A stretch of 64,000 bases of DNA from Cognataquiflexum nitidum (GCF_022538055.1 NZ_JAKZAM010000014.1:62001-126000); one strand, 5' to 3'. Counted from the first letter of the stretch, positions 44,715 to 54,190 are shown. Notes: generated by a model from the letters alone, not told the origin. Numbers and translations: made by a program.

Positions 44715-44742
44715 GGCAATAAGATTAAAATGTGAAAAGAAA

Positions 44743-45483
44743 TCAATTCCAGATTTTCCAGGCAGCCTCGGCCTGAAGTTGGAGCATTTCCAATCCATTT
44801 TTTACCAATGCACCGCGCGCCTCGAGGGAGCGCATCAAAAATGTTTTTTCGGGATTGTAGACCAAGTCGTAGACTTTGTGCATCCCGGTAATGTTTTTAG
44901 GGTTGATTTCCGGCATTTCTTCCGTTTTTGGAAAGGTGCCAACCGGCGTGGTATTGATGATCAAGTGGTGAAATTCCAGTATGGAAGGGTTTGTCTCCAA
45001 ATCTTGGTAGGTGATCCAATCCGGGTTTTCAGATGTATTTCTGGATACCATCAAGTAAGGAATTCCCATATCCATAAGTGCCTGTACTACGGCTTTTGAG
45101 GCACCTCCTGTTCCCAAAACAAGTGCCTTTGGCCTATTTATGCCAAGAAAACTCTCTAATGATTGCCTAAATCCTATGTAGTCGGTATTATAGCCTTTAA
45201 GAGTTCCACCTTTGATTTGGATACAATTGACAGCACCTATTTTTTGGCAGGCAGGATCCATTTCATCAAGGTAAGGTATCACTTTTTCCTTGTAGGGAAT
45301 AGTGACATTTATTCCTTCCAATTCAGGATTTTCATTTAGGATTTTGGGTAAAAGGGTAATGTCCGGGATTTCATACAAATCATATTGACAGTCAAAGATG
45401 CCTTCCCTTTCGAATTTGGAAGTAAAGTACTTCTTCGAAAAGGAGTGGGTCAAAGGGTGGCCTATCAATCCAAACTTTCTCAT
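44743..45483 (-). CDS. aroE: Shikimate dehydrogenase
   Basis: AroE reduces 3-dehydroshikimate to shikimate with NADPH in aromatic amino-acid synthesis. The 246-aa product starts MRKFGLIGHPLTHSFSKKYF (substrate-binding SxS region), has INVTIPYKEKV (catalytic Lys), GAVNCI, GYNTDYIGF, and the nucleotide-binding GTGGASKAVVQAL. All key segments are present. Its start overlaps the stop of the PopT-like gene by four bases, placing it in a probable operon with popT, comA-like and TPR genes. Confidence 0.95.
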   Translation of the reverse strand: MRKFGLIGHPLTHSFSKKYFTSKFEREGIFDCQYDLYEIPDITLLPKILNENPELEGINVTIPYKEKVIPYLDEMDPACQKIGAVNCIQIKGGTLKGYNTDYIGFRQSLESFLGINRPKALVLGTGGASKAVVQALMDMGIPYLMVSRNTSENPDWITYQDLETNPSILEFHHLIINTTPVGTFPKTEEMPEINPKNITGMHKVYDLVYNPEKTFLMRSLEARGALVKNGLEMLQLQAEAAWKIWN

Positions 45484-46415
45484 TGTCTTTTTAAGTAATA
45501 CGCTGTTCTTTCAATCCCCAAAACCAATAATATACCGAAGGAAAAGGCGAGAATTGCATACAACATCAGCGGTTCCTGCCCCGTCACTTCCATGTATTTT
45601 TGAGGCATCAAATTCTCAGTAATAAAAGGTTTCTGTACGCCGCTTGAAGACATCCGATAAGATAAAACTTCCTTCCATGGCCATATTTTGTTCAATGAGC
45701 CCAGCATGAACCCGGAAAGAACTCCAATGGTAACTGAATGATAATGCTTCAAAAGCCAAGAAATCAACCTGCTAAAAGACAGTAATCCAACGACACATCC
45801 TGAACCAAAAACAACAATAATTAGAAAATTTTTGTCAGTAACGGCACCTAGGATCCTTTCATACTGGCCCATGACTAGCAATAAAAAACTTCCTGAAATA
45901 CCCGGCAAAATCATTGCGCAGATCGCTATGGCTCCGGCTACAAAAGTAAACCAAAGTGCATCAGGAGTGGTTGTAGGCGGTAATCCTGTAATCCAATAAG
46001 CGACCACTGTTCCCAAAAGTAGAGAAAGGATCACGCCAAAATTCCATCTTTTGATGTCTCTGAGGATGATCACAGCAGAAATGATGATCAGTCCGCAAAA
46101 AAACGACCATAGTGGAATGGGATGGTGGTCCATCAGGTAGGTGATTACCTTTGAAAGGGAAAAAATACTTGTCAAGATTCCCGCAAGCAAGGTGAATAGA
46201 AAACTACCATTTATATGTCCCCAAAAACTTTTTATTTCAAATTTGAATAAAAAACCCAGGGCAGTTTTATCAATGGATTTGATGCTCTCCAGAAGTTTTT
46301 GGTAAATGCCTGCAATCAGTGCGATAGAACCTCCTGATACGCCCGGGACGACATCTGCCGCTCCCATAGACATTCCTTTGAGGAAAATTAAAATGTATTC
46401 TTTGAGATAGTTCAT
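45480..46415 (-). CDS. DUF368 / PopT-like undecaprenyl-phosphate translocase
   Basis: A 311-aa polytopic protein. The N-terminal KGMSMGAADVVPGVSGGSIALIAGIY is the DUF368 signature, and a second inverted copy reads AICAMILPGISGSFLLLVMGQYE. Such proteins (PopT) recycle undecaprenyl phosphate across the inner membrane for cell-wall synthesis. About eight to ten helices are seen. ATGA-type overlap with aroE and a 52-base gap to the comA-like gene indicate one transcription unit. Confidence 0.9.
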   Translation of the reverse strand: MNYLKEYILIFLKGMSMGAADVVPGVSGGSIALIAGIYQKLLESIKSIDKTALGFLFKFEIKSFWGHINGSFLFTLLAGILTSIFSLSKVITYLMDHHPIPLWSFFCGLIIISAVIILRDIKRWNFGVILSLLLGTVVAYWITGLPPTTTPDALWFTFVAGAIAICAMILPGISGSFLLLVMGQYERILGAVTDKNFLIIVVFGSGCVVGLLSFSRLISWLLKHYHSVTIGVLSGFMLGSLNKIWPWKEVLSYRMSSSGVQKPFITENLMPQKYMEVTGQEPLMLYAILAFSFGILLVLGIERTAYYLKRQ

Positions 46416-46467
46416 GGTGGATCAAAAAAAGGGCTGCCCAACTTAATCAGGCAGCCAATAAATGGTA

Positions 46468-47238
46468 TTACATGAGGTGTGCGCCAAGGAAATGGTCAAA
46501 AGTATCCCCTCTAAGTCCCAAACGGATGGTTTCGAGTGGAATCAGTTCGTTTGGAGCAATATTTCCCAGATTTACGTTGGCTCCAAGAAGTTTTACAAAC
46601 CAAACTTGCTGCTCTTTTTGCGGTGCTTCCCAGATTATTCTGTCTTCAGGTATTTTGGTAAGGATTTCTTCCACCAGACCTTGTCTGACCTCTCCGGAAT
46701 CTCTAAACAAACCCACATTTCCTCCTTCTCTTGCTTCGCCGATTACTTTCCAAGAGCCTGCATCAAGTTCACTTTGCATCTGCTCAATCCATTTGTAAGG
46801 TGGGATGATTTTGGCAGCATCCTTAGATCCTACTTCGGACAAGACCGTAACATCTTTGGATAATATCTGGATATATTCACACTTTTTGCCGTGGTTGAGA
46901 CTTATTGAACCGTCCGAAACCTCTGCGAAAGACAGGTCAAACTTATCCAATACCCTTCTATAGTCCTCAAATTGTCCTCTGATAACAAATGCCTCAAACA
47001 AGGTGCCTCCTAGGTAAACAGGAATTCCGGCATCTTTATAAATCTGGATTTTTTGTGCAAGATTTTTTGTCAGGTAGGATGTTGCCCATCCTAACTTGAC
47101 GATATCAACAAAATCACTGTTTGCCTCAACGAAGTTTTCGACTTCCCTGATGCCCATGCCTTTGTCCATAACCATAGTAAACCCCGTAGTACGTGGTTTT
47201 TCAGTTCGTACAGGCAGATTCTTCAGAACGTAATTCAT
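46468..47238 (-). CDS. Phosphosulfolactate synthase-like enzyme (ComA family)
   Basis: A 256-aa TIM-barrel enzyme. The pattern PRTTGFTMVMDKGMG, FVDIVKLGWATSYL, GIPVYLGGTLFEAFVIRG, FAEVSDGSISL, and WKVIGEAREGGNVGLFRDSGEVR is that of ComA, which adds sulfite to phosphoenolpyruvate to give phosphosulfolactate. In archaea this starts coenzyme M synthesis; in Bacteroidota the product may feed sulfonate or sulfonolipid chemistry, which is inference. No other sulfonate gene is in the window. Confidence 0.88.
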   Translation of the reverse strand: MNYVLKNLPVRTEKPRTTGFTMVMDKGMGIREVENFVEANSDFVDIVKLGWATSYLTKNLAQKIQIYKDAGIPVYLGGTLFEAFVIRGQFEDYRRVLDKFDLSFAEVSDGSISLNHGKKCEYIQILSKDVTVLSEVGSKDAAKIIPPYKWIEQMQSELDAGSWKVIGEAREGGNVGLFRDSGEVRQGLVEEILTKIPEDRIIWEAPQKEQQVWFVKLLGANVNLGNIAPNELIPLETIRLGLRGDTFDHFLGAHLM

Positions 47239-47258
47239 TAAGTTCGAATTTCAGGTAA

Positions 47259-48686
47259 TTAATTGTTTAGATTAGATGATGTATCGGCATCCTTATATTG
47301 AGAGATAATTTTGAAAATAGCCTTTTGGTGTTTTATTTCCGGCATCAAATCATACAACAATGTGTGTCTCCCAAAGTCCAAAGTTAATGCATTTTCTAAA
47401 TATGAAAAGGCTTCCTTGTATTTAGCTGATTTTAACAGATAGACTACAAGTCTGTAATAAAGCTCTGACTCTTCCGGCAATTCTTCAATCCCTTCTTTGA
47501 TCACGTCTTCTGCCTCTTCAAACCTATTTTGGTCAAAATAAATAATCGAAAGATTGACGTAAGTTTCGATAATGCCCGGTTCTAGGGTGATGGCCTCTTC
47601 ATAAGCTTCCGAACTTGCCTGGAGGTTTCCTAGGTTGTATTCAGCATCTGCAAGGCCTACCCAATAAGTGGCATTTTCCTTGGTGAGTTTGATGGCTTTT
47701 TTGAAATAATGAATCGCCTCAAAGAATTTTTCTTTTTTGAGCATGCACATGCCCAATCCAAACCATGCATCGTCATATTCGGGATCAAGTTTGGCTGATT
47801 TTTTGAAATTTTTGAAAGCCAAGTCAATCTGATCCAGTTTTTCATATGCGGCACCGAGATAGCAGCAGTTTTCAGCATTTGCACCCTCACAGTTGATGGT
47901 ATTTTGGTAAGCTTCAAGCGCAAGTTCAAATTGGTTGGTATTCATGTAGGCATTACCCAAATTGAAATAGGCAGAAGCAAAGGCATCATCTATTATCAGT
48001 GCATAGTCGTAAGCCTGAATCGCTTCCTCAAACCTTCCAAGTCTATTATACACCACCCCGAGGTTATACCATGCGCCCGGACTGTAAGGGTCCTGATCTA
48101 TAAATTCCTGATAAAAATCCAGTATCTCATCAAAGGAACCTTCCTCCTCGGTGATCATCGCCAATTGAAACAAAGCATCCTCATGGTTGATCCGGATTTT
48201 GACACATTCTTTGTAATAGAAAGTGGCTTTTTCATTGTTTTCGTTGGCCTTATAGAGGTTACCGAGGGTATAATATACTTCAGCTTTGTCTTCAGCCAAG
48301 GGTAGAAAACTCTCTAACAATTCAATGGCTTCCTTGATATTGCTGTTGATCATCAAGGCCTGACTTAGAGCCAAAACGACATCCTCATTGTTGGGAGAAA
48401 GGTTATTGAGATTTTCAAGGATTTCCAATCCTTCTTCCAGCTCATCATTGAATATCAGACATTGTGCCTTGAGCAACTTGATTTCCACACTAAATGGAAA
48501 TTTCTCCAAAGCATGGGCAGAAGCCTTGAGAGCCTTTACATATTTCTGTTGGTCAAAATAAAACCGGACAATGTTTTCTAATTCTTCTTCTTCAAAATAA
48601 AGATCCAAATTGGACTTAAGTGAATTTTCAAACCGTTCTACAAGTTCTTTGTCTTCTTCCCAATCGTTATCAAAATCTCCGGTCAT
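47259..48686 (-). CDS. Tetratricopeptide-repeat protein
   Basis: A 475-aa protein built of about 11 TPR units (for example SPGAWYNLGVVYNRLGRFEEAIQAYDYAL, ASAYFNLGNAYMNTNQFELALEAYQ, DDAWFGLGMCMLKKEKFFEAIHYFKKAI), with no signal peptide and an acidic N-terminus. TPR arrays bind partner proteins. It lies 20 bases upstream of the comA-like gene and probably heads the operon TPR, comA-like, popT, aroE. Function is not predictable from the repeats alone. Confidence 0.88.
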   Translation of the reverse strand: MTGDFDNDWEEDKELVERFENSLKSNLDLYFEEEELENIVRFYFDQQKYVKALKASAHALEKFPFSVEIKLLKAQCLIFNDELEEGLEILENLNNLSPNNEDVVLALSQALMINSNIKEAIELLESFLPLAEDKAEVYYTLGNLYKANENNEKATFYYKECVKIRINHEDALFQLAMITEEEGSFDEILDFYQEFIDQDPYSPGAWYNLGVVYNRLGRFEEAIQAYDYALIIDDAFASAYFNLGNAYMNTNQFELALEAYQNTINCEGANAENCCYLGAAYEKLDQIDLAFKNFKKSAKLDPEYDDAWFGLGMCMLKKEKFFEAIHYFKKAIKLTKENATYWVGLADAEYNLGNLQASSEAYEEAITLEPGIIETYVNLSIIYFDQNRFEEAEDVIKEGIEELPEESELYYRLVVYLLKSAKYKEAFSYLENALTLDFGRHTLLYDLMPEIKHQKAIFKIISQYKDADTSSNLNN

Positions 48687-48832
48687 CTGTTTCTTTTAAT
48701 AGTTTACTTAAGATACCAAATTATTTCTTGGTACAAAATCACTCTTTGATTATTTTTTTATGGAACTATGCTATCCAAGCCAAAATACCCAAGAGCGGAT
48801 TTTGAATTTTCAAATCTATAAACGCCCCTGTC

Positions 48833-49798
48833 CTATTTTTCGTTCGACCTTGCCCACTTGAAGCTTTCCTCCAAGCTACGGTATCTGAAGTTGATTTCTT
48901 GCTGTACTTTTTTGTTATCCATGGTGATCGACAGTTGCGACAGCATGGCTGTCTGCCTGTTGAGTGGATTTTTGGTCAATCCCATCAGTCTTCCAATCCA
49001 AATAAAAAATATGGCAAGTTTGATTTGAAAAGGGCTCACTTTTTTAGATGGGGCTTTTTTTCCAAAGACTTTGGCCATGGTTTCAAAGAACTCTTTATAG
49101 GTTACAGCGCCTTGGTTAAGGATGTATTTTTCTCCCCAAAGATTTTTTTTGTAAAGCCGGTAGGTGATTTCGACTGCATCCCGGATATCGATAAAATTGA
49201 CTGTGCCGGCCGGATAAAATTTGCTTTGCTCCAAGACATAGTGATAGATCTGTGTGCTGCTTCTGTCATCACTGACTTTTCCCAAAATAATGGTAGGCAA
49301 AACCACCAAAGCTTCCAATCCCTCCTGCATACCCCGCCATACTTCTAATTCAGCCTGATATTTGGAGATGGCGTAAGGCGTATTGAGTTTGGATTCAACC
49401 CAAGGAGTATTTTCGTCAGATACCTTGGCTTCCGCGCTTCTACCCAATGCCGAAACTGAACTGATATGAATCAATTTTTTGACACCTTTTGCAAGCATCG
49501 CATTGACGACATTGGCTGTACCTGTCACATTGATTTTCATCAATTCATCTTCATCTCCGGGATTAAAGGAAACCATCCCGGCCGAATGGATCACAAGATC
49601 AATATCTTCCATTGCTTCTTCCAAAGAAAGTGGATCCAAAATGTCTCCGTCCACCCAATTGATCCGGGCATCTGTTCTTTCCAATAGGCCTTTAGATCTG
49701 TGCTCTCTTTTGAGGGCAAAAATCTCACCTTCTTCTACAAATTTTTTTGAAAGATAACTTCCAAAAAGTCCGGTAGCTCCTGTAATCAGAATTTTCAT
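48833..49798 (-). CDS. NAD-dependent epimerase/dehydratase-type SDR
   Basis: A 321-aa extended short-chain dehydrogenase. The NAD-binding motif GATGLFGSYL is at residues 7-16, VIHSAGMVSF follows, and the catalytic pair YAISK (Tyr, Lys) is present with an upstream SSVSALG. The C-terminal half is that of sugar-nucleotide or steroid-type enzymes; the substrate is unknown. It overlaps the phosphatase gene by four bases, part of the operon with rfbC and a CpsB-type phosphatase, which points to surface polysaccharide work. Confidence 0.9.
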   Translation of the reverse strand: MKILITGATGLFGSYLSKKFVEEGEIFALKREHRSKGLLERTDARINWVDGDILDPLSLEEAMEDIDLVIHSAGMVSFNPGDEDELMKINVTGTANVVNAMLAKGVKKLIHISSVSALGRSAEAKVSDENTPWVESKLNTPYAISKYQAELEVWRGMQEGLEALVVLPTIILGKVSDDRSSTQIYHYVLEQSKFYPAGTVNFIDIRDAVEITYRLYKKNLWGEKYILNQGAVTYKEFFETMAKVFGKKAPSKKVSPFQIKLAIFFIWIGRLMGLTKNPLNRQTAMLSQLSITMDNKKVQQEINFRYRSLEESFKWARSNEK

Positions 49799-50547
49799 AA
49801 ATGGGTATTGAATAGGGGAATTTCCCGGATTTTATCGTAATACTTACTCTGTGGCAAGTTTTCCAAGGCATCAAGGTAACGGTGATTGTGTGTATCAGTA
49901 CCCAAGTATTTGATCCTGCCTTCTTTTACTAGCAATTCTGCAAATGCCTGCACATGCCTCGAATAAAAACCTGTCAGAGACAATAGATTCAGCTGTAAAT
50001 AAATATCACGATCAATCAGTTCATGGAGTAATTTTTTGTCCTGAGCCAGGTATTGATAACGCTCAGGATGCGCCAATACAGGTTTGTATCCGTTCATTTC
50101 CATTTCAAAAAAAATCTCAACCAACATGAGTGGCTTTGACACAAATCCTGTTTCTACCAACACATGATTTTTGTAGACGGTAAGCAGTTTTTCTCCGTTT
50201 CTGACTTTTTCGAGAAAAAATTCATCCAGGTAGTATTCGGCCGCAGCAGTGATTTCTATATCTATGGCCCCTCTATGAAGTGCAGATTTTACTTTTTCCA
50301 ATCCCCCAAGAATAATTTCAGGGGTATTTTTGTAAAACTCCGACATGATGTGTGGCGTGGTCACGATTTTCTTGATGCCAAAATCCTTCAAGCGTGAGAT
50401 CATCTCCAAAGATTCTTCGATGGATTTGGAGCCATCATCAATACCCGGTATCAAGTGGGAATGCATGTCAGCTTGCATCCAGCTCAATTCAAGCTTTTCT
50501 GGTGGTTTTTCTTTTGTCTTACCTTTCAAAAAATCAAATAATCCCAT
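49795..50547 (-). CDS. CpsB/YwqE-type tyrosine-protein phosphatase (PHP domain)
   Basis: A 250-aa PHP-domain metallophosphatase. Metal ligands are visible in ADMHSHLIPGIDDGS (residues 27-40), TTPHI, AEYYLDEFF, AHPERY and GTDTHNHR. CpsB/YwqE proteins dephosphorylate the tyrosine kinases that steer capsule export. The ATG at 50547 shares one base with the rfbC stop (TAATG), so translation is coupled. A longer upstream start is inside rfbC and was rejected. No kinase gene is in view. Confidence 0.92.
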   Translation of the reverse strand: MGLFDFLKGKTKEKPPEKLELSWMQADMHSHLIPGIDDGSKSIEESLEMISRLKDFGIKKIVTTPHIMSEFYKNTPEIILGGLEKVKSALHRGAIDIEITAAAEYYLDEFFLEKVRNGEKLLTVYKNHVLVETGFVSKPLMLVEIFFEMEMNGYKPVLAHPERYQYLAQDKKLLHELIDRDIYLQLNLLSLTGFYSRHVQAFAELLVKEGRIKYLGTDTHNHRYLDALENLPQSKYYDKIREIPLFNTHL

Positions 50548-51098
50548 TATAGTCCTCCTTTGGTCATTTCTGTAAATTCTTCGAAAGTTGGAAGAATTTG
50601 GTCTTTGGCAGAAATTATGGGTGAATCCACCTGCCAATCAATATTCAATACCGGGTCATTCCATATTACTCCGCCTTCGCTTGATTTGTTGTAATAATTG
50701 GAACATTTATAAGAAAACACTGCATCTTCCAAGACCGAAAATCCATGGGCAAATCCTTCGGGTACATATAGCATGTTGTGGTTTTGGTCATCCAAAACCT
50801 TGCTAAATACCTTTCCATAGGTTTTTGATCCTTTTCTGAGGTCTACTGCCACGTCAAGAACCTTTCCGCTGATAACTTTGACCAGTTTGGCTTGGGCATA
50901 TGGTTCATTCTGGTAATGAAGCCCACGAATTGTGCCAGCCTTTGAGAATGACTGGTTTTCCTGCACCCAATCTTTGTCAATGCCCTGAGTATGGAGAGCT
51001 TCTTTTTTGAAGGATTCGAAAAAATAACCGCGTTCGTCTTTAAATATGACAGGATAAATTTCAAATAGACCCTCAATAGGGGTGGTTGTTACTTTCAT
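50547..51098 (-). CDS. rfbC: dTDP-4-dehydrorhamnose 3,5-epimerase
   Basis: RfbC epimerises dTDP-4-keto-6-deoxyglucose on the way to dTDP-L-rhamnose. The 183-aa product has the cupin fold motifs YFFESFKKEAL, IRGLHYQNEPYAQAKLVKVISG (catalytic His region) and MLYVPEGFAHGFSVLEDAVFSYKCSNYYNKSSEGGVIWNDPVL. All family landmarks are there. It is the first gene of a rfbC, phosphatase, SDR operon. The other rhamnose genes are not in the window. Confidence 0.95.
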   Translation of the reverse strand: MKVTTTPIEGLFEIYPVIFKDERGYFFESFKKEALHTQGIDKDWVQENQSFSKAGTIRGLHYQNEPYAQAKLVKVISGKVLDVAVDLRKGSKTYGKVFSKVLDDQNHNMLYVPEGFAHGFSVLEDAVFSYKCSNYYNKSSEGGVIWNDPVLNIDWQVDSPIISAKDQILPTFEEFTEMTKGGL

Positions 51099-51253
51099 TG
51101 TTTGTTGGTACAGATAAATAAGATAATAAGAATCCGATGACAGATTAGGGAAAGTTCCAAAAACGGAATCAAATTAGGAGAATAAAATTCAGGATAATAG
51201 GCAAACACATGGTTTTAATGTTCCAAATATAAGGCTTATTGTCCTTAGGATGT

Positions 51254-51261
51254 TAAATTTG
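51254..51261 (+). promoter_or_regulatory. Candidate -7 element for hflX
   Basis: TAAATTTG matches TAnnTTTG exactly, 65 bases before the hflX ATG. No convincing -33 element at normal spacing. Confidence 0.35.
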
Positions 51262-51326
51262 TACTACATTCCTGATTGGAACTATTTCCGGTTTGCTTCC
51301 CTTTTTCTATTATACTGCCAAAATGT

Positions 51327-52592
51327 ATGAGTAAAATTTCAAGAAAATTCCAAAAATTATTTGAAACTGCCCCGATACAGGAAACAGCCGTGATGGTTGC
51401 CCTGATTCGTCAGGGTCAAACGGAACAACAGGTACAAGAATATCTCGAAGAGCTTGCTTTTTTGACTGAGACACTCGGTGCAAAAACAGTATATAAGTTT
51501 ACCCAAAGGCTGGAGAGACCCGATGTGCGGACATTTGTAGGAACAGGGAAGTTGGAGGAAATAAGGGCCTATGTGACACATTTTGAGGTGGATATGGTGA
51601 TTTTTGATGATGACCTCTCTCCCTCTCAAATGAGAAATCTTGAAAATGAACTGAAGGTTAAAGTCTACGACCGTTCTCTATTGATTTTGGATATTTTTCT
51701 AAATAGGGCGCAGACTGCACAAGCCAAAACTCAAGTTGAATTGGCACGATTCCAATACCTTTTACCTAGGCTTACACGAATGTGGACCCACTTGGAAAGA
51801 CAGCGGGGAGGAACAGGAACCAGAGGTGGCGCCGGTGAAAAAGAAATAGAAACAGATAAAAGGGATATCAGGAATAAAATCACCCTGCTCAAAGAAAAAT
51901 TGAAGGAAATTGAAAAGCAGAGTGCAACACAGAGAAAAGGGAGAAAGGGAATCGTAAGGGTTGCCTTGGTAGGGTACACCAATGTAGGTAAAAGTACTTT
52001 GATGAACCTCATTACAAAATCTGATATTTTGGCCGAAAACAAGCTCTTTGCTACCGTAGACTCCACAGTCAGGAAAGTGGTGTACGAAAATATTCCATTC
52101 CTACTTTCAGACACCGTAGGTTTCATCCGAAAGTTACCAACCCATCTGATAGAGTCATTTAAGTCAACTTTGGATGAAATCCGGGAAGCAGATTTGCTTG
52201 TGCATGTAGTGGACCTCTCCCATCCCAACTTTGAGGACCATATCAATGTCGTCAACAACACATTGAATGAGATCGGGGCAGGTGATAAGCCGGTTTTGTT
52301 GGTATTCAACAAAGTTGACTTGGTGCCCAAGATGCCTTCAGAGGAAGAAATGATGCACATGACAGAGTTGGAAGTTGCAGAAAGTAAGTACCTGGATTTT
52401 CAAAAATTGGCTGTTGCTTATCAAAAGAAATACGGAATTGCTCCTGTGTTTATGGCAGCCTTTGAAGGGACCAACGTGGAGGGATTCAGAGATTCTTTGA
52501 CAAAAGAAGTCAGAAAACAACATCTCAAAATCTACCCTCATTACCTTGAAGATGAGGTGGTGGACATGTCAAAGTTTGAGGGGGAAGGTTAA
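51327..52592 (+). CDS. hflX: Ribosome-associated GTPase HflX
   Basis: A 421-aa GTPase that splits stalled or hibernating ribosomes. The N-terminal HflX domain (TVYKFTQRLERPDVRTFVGTGKLEE) and LARFQYLLPRLTRMWTHLERQRGG precede the coiled linker. The G domain has GYTNVGKSTLMN (P loop), DTVGFIRKLP (G3), and FNKVDLVP (G4). A C-terminal tail follows. The start at 51327 gives MSKISRKFQKLF; an earlier in-frame ATG at 51276 adds a hydrophobic stretch not expected in this family. Monocistronic. Confidence 0.95.
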   Translation: MSKISRKFQKLFETAPIQETAVMVALIRQGQTEQQVQEYLEELAFLTETLGAKTVYKFTQRLERPDVRTFVGTGKLEEIRAYVTHFEVDMVIFDDDLSPSQMRNLENELKVKVYDRSLLILDIFLNRAQTAQAKTQVELARFQYLLPRLTRMWTHLERQRGGTGTRGGAGEKEIETDKRDIRNKITLLKEKLKEIEKQSATQRKGRKGIVRVALVGYTNVGKSTLMNLITKSDILAENKLFATVDSTVRKVVYENIPFLLSDTVGFIRKLPTHLIESFKSTLDEIREADLLVHVVDLSHPNFEDHINVVNNTLNEIGAGDKPVLLVFNKVDLVPKMPSEEEMMHMTELEVAESKYLDFQKLAVAYQKKYGIAPVFMAAFEGTNVEGFRDSLTKEVRKQHLKIYPHYLEDEVVDMSKFEGEG

Positions 52593-52750
52593 CTTAAATG
52601 TAGATTCCTGAATTCATGCCTGAAACGCATTCCCCCATTGCTAAGTGACGGAAGACCGAAGTTGGAAGTAGCGGGACTTTTTCCTTTACACCATATATTC
52701 AATTGGCAACGTTTCATTGACGCATAATTTAAAAATGAAGCCCTAATAAT
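52593..52750. repeat. Dispersed intergenic element, copy 2
   Basis: At about 52647-52675 the plus strand reads GACGGAAGACCGAAGT, then T, GGAAGTA, G, CGGG. This matches the reverse complement of 10786-10813 with two to three changes. No gene or clear terminator is visible in this 158-base gap between convergent genes. Confidence 0.5.
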
Positions 52751-54133
52751 TTACTTCATCCTGATCCGCCAATCTTTTGGATAGTAATTGTTGGTCCGGT
52801 TGCCAAGGTTTTTAAGCCAACCCAAAGGCATGTTTTTAAAAGTCACCAAAACCCAACCCTCCGGAAAATCCTTAACTGGAATATCCTCTTTTCTCAAATA
52901 ATCCAAGGCCTCCTTCAAGTCAAGGTCATAAGTCAAAAACCCTGATTTCGGCAAAATACTTACAGCCAATTCATGGTTGGGGATAAATTGCTGCTTGTTG
53001 ATTTTGCCAAGTTCTACTCCAAAATACCGGATATTCAAAAACCTGCACAGGTATTCAAAATGCTGCTGAAAATCTTTGTTAACCCAAAAATAGCTATCCT
53101 GAAGATTGTAAAAGCAACTGTAATCGGGTAACCCCAATTGAACCATCAGCTTTTCTGCTTCTTGTTTTCCAACTGGCTTGATATAAGGATGCTTGAAATC
53201 TTTGGTCCTTTTTGGTTGGTGTACCAAAGAGCTTTCGGGTCTTTTGAGGACAGTGATAAAAAAACCCTCTCCTTCGACACGGTGTGGGAAAAATCGGTAC
53301 CCAAAAAAACTGCTTCCATCGATACCAACTTCCGACTCCACAATTCCCCAAGCACTATCCAAAGGAATTCTGACAGGTTCATAATCGTATTCAGATATGA
53401 TAAACCTGATCATTTCTTCATTTTCCTTTTCGTTGAAAGTACAGGTGCTGTAAATCAGGTAGCCGCCACCTTTGACAAATGAGCCGGCATGGTCCATGAT
53501 TCTTTCCTGTCTTGCCGCACAAAGTGTCACGTGATCTGCTGACCATTCCGACAAGGCATCCGGATCTTTGCGAAACATCCCTTCGCCCGAACAGGGAGCA
53601 TCTACCAATACCAAATCAAAAAAACCGGCCAAATCCCCAAAATGCTCAGGGTCATTTTGGGTGACGAGGGTATTTCCGATTCCCCATTTGATGATGTTTT
53701 CTTTGAGAATACTTGCCCGGGATTTGATGACTTCATTGGCTACCAAAAAACCGTTGTTTCCCAAATAGCTACTCAGTAAAGTAGATTTGCCGCCGGGTGC
53801 GGCAGCGAGATCCAGATAAATGCCGTCTTGGGGAGCCTCAATATTCCTTAGTACATGCTGGATAAACATCGAGGAGGCTTCTTGGACATAATAACATCCT
53901 GCATGAAAAAGCGGATCTAAAGTAAATGAAGGCCTTTCATCCAAAAAATACCCATCCTCATTCCATGGAACTTGAATGCTGTTTTCAGGGTGGGTTTGAG
54001 TTTTATGTCTGTTGACCCGAATGGATACCCTTGGTTCATTTTCCAATGCCTTGGCAAATTCCCTGAATTCATTTCCGCCCAGATAGGATTTCATTTGGGA
54101 CTCGAATGCTTTGGGAAGGTTGATTTGAGACAT
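52751..54133 (-). CDS. RsmF-like rRNA (cytosine-C5) methyltransferase
   Basis: A 460-aa NSUN-family enzyme. Motif I reads YLDLAAAPGGKSTLLSSYLG, motif IV DAPCSGEGMFRKDPDALSEW, motif VI YSTCTFNEKENEEMIRF. The C-terminal 170 residues (GWLKNLGNRTNNYYPKDWRIRM at the end) match the RsmF-type C-terminal domain that helps RNA binding. Such enzymes methylate C1407 of 16S rRNA or nearby sites; the exact site is not known here. It differs from the shorter NSUN enzyme at 31544. Confidence 0.92.
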   Translation of the reverse strand: MSQINLPKAFESQMKSYLGGNEFREFAKALENEPRVSIRVNRHKTQTHPENSIQVPWNEDGYFLDERPSFTLDPLFHAGCYYVQEASSMFIQHVLRNIEAPQDGIYLDLAAAPGGKSTLLSSYLGNNGFLVANEVIKSRASILKENIIKWGIGNTLVTQNDPEHFGDLAGFFDLVLVDAPCSGEGMFRKDPDALSEWSADHVTLCAARQERIMDHAGSFVKGGGYLIYSTCTFNEKENEEMIRFIISEYDYEPVRIPLDSAWGIVESEVGIDGSSFFGYRFFPHRVEGEGFFITVLKRPESSLVHQPKRTKDFKHPYIKPVGKQEAEKLMVQLGLPDYSCFYNLQDSYFWVNKDFQQHFEYLCRFLNIRYFGVELGKINKQQFIPNHELAVSILPKSGFLTYDLDLKEALDYLRKEDIPVKDFPEGWVLVTFKNMPLGWLKNLGNRTNNYYPKDWRIRMK

Positions 54134-54190
54134 TGTTGTTTTTTAACAAAAGTAAGAATTAACCTGGAACGGGAGGAATTTCATTCTTGA

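Noticed and set aside
52593..52750. Terminator between hflX and the RsmF-like gene
   Set aside because: I could not find a stem with a T tract; only a dispersed repeat is visible.
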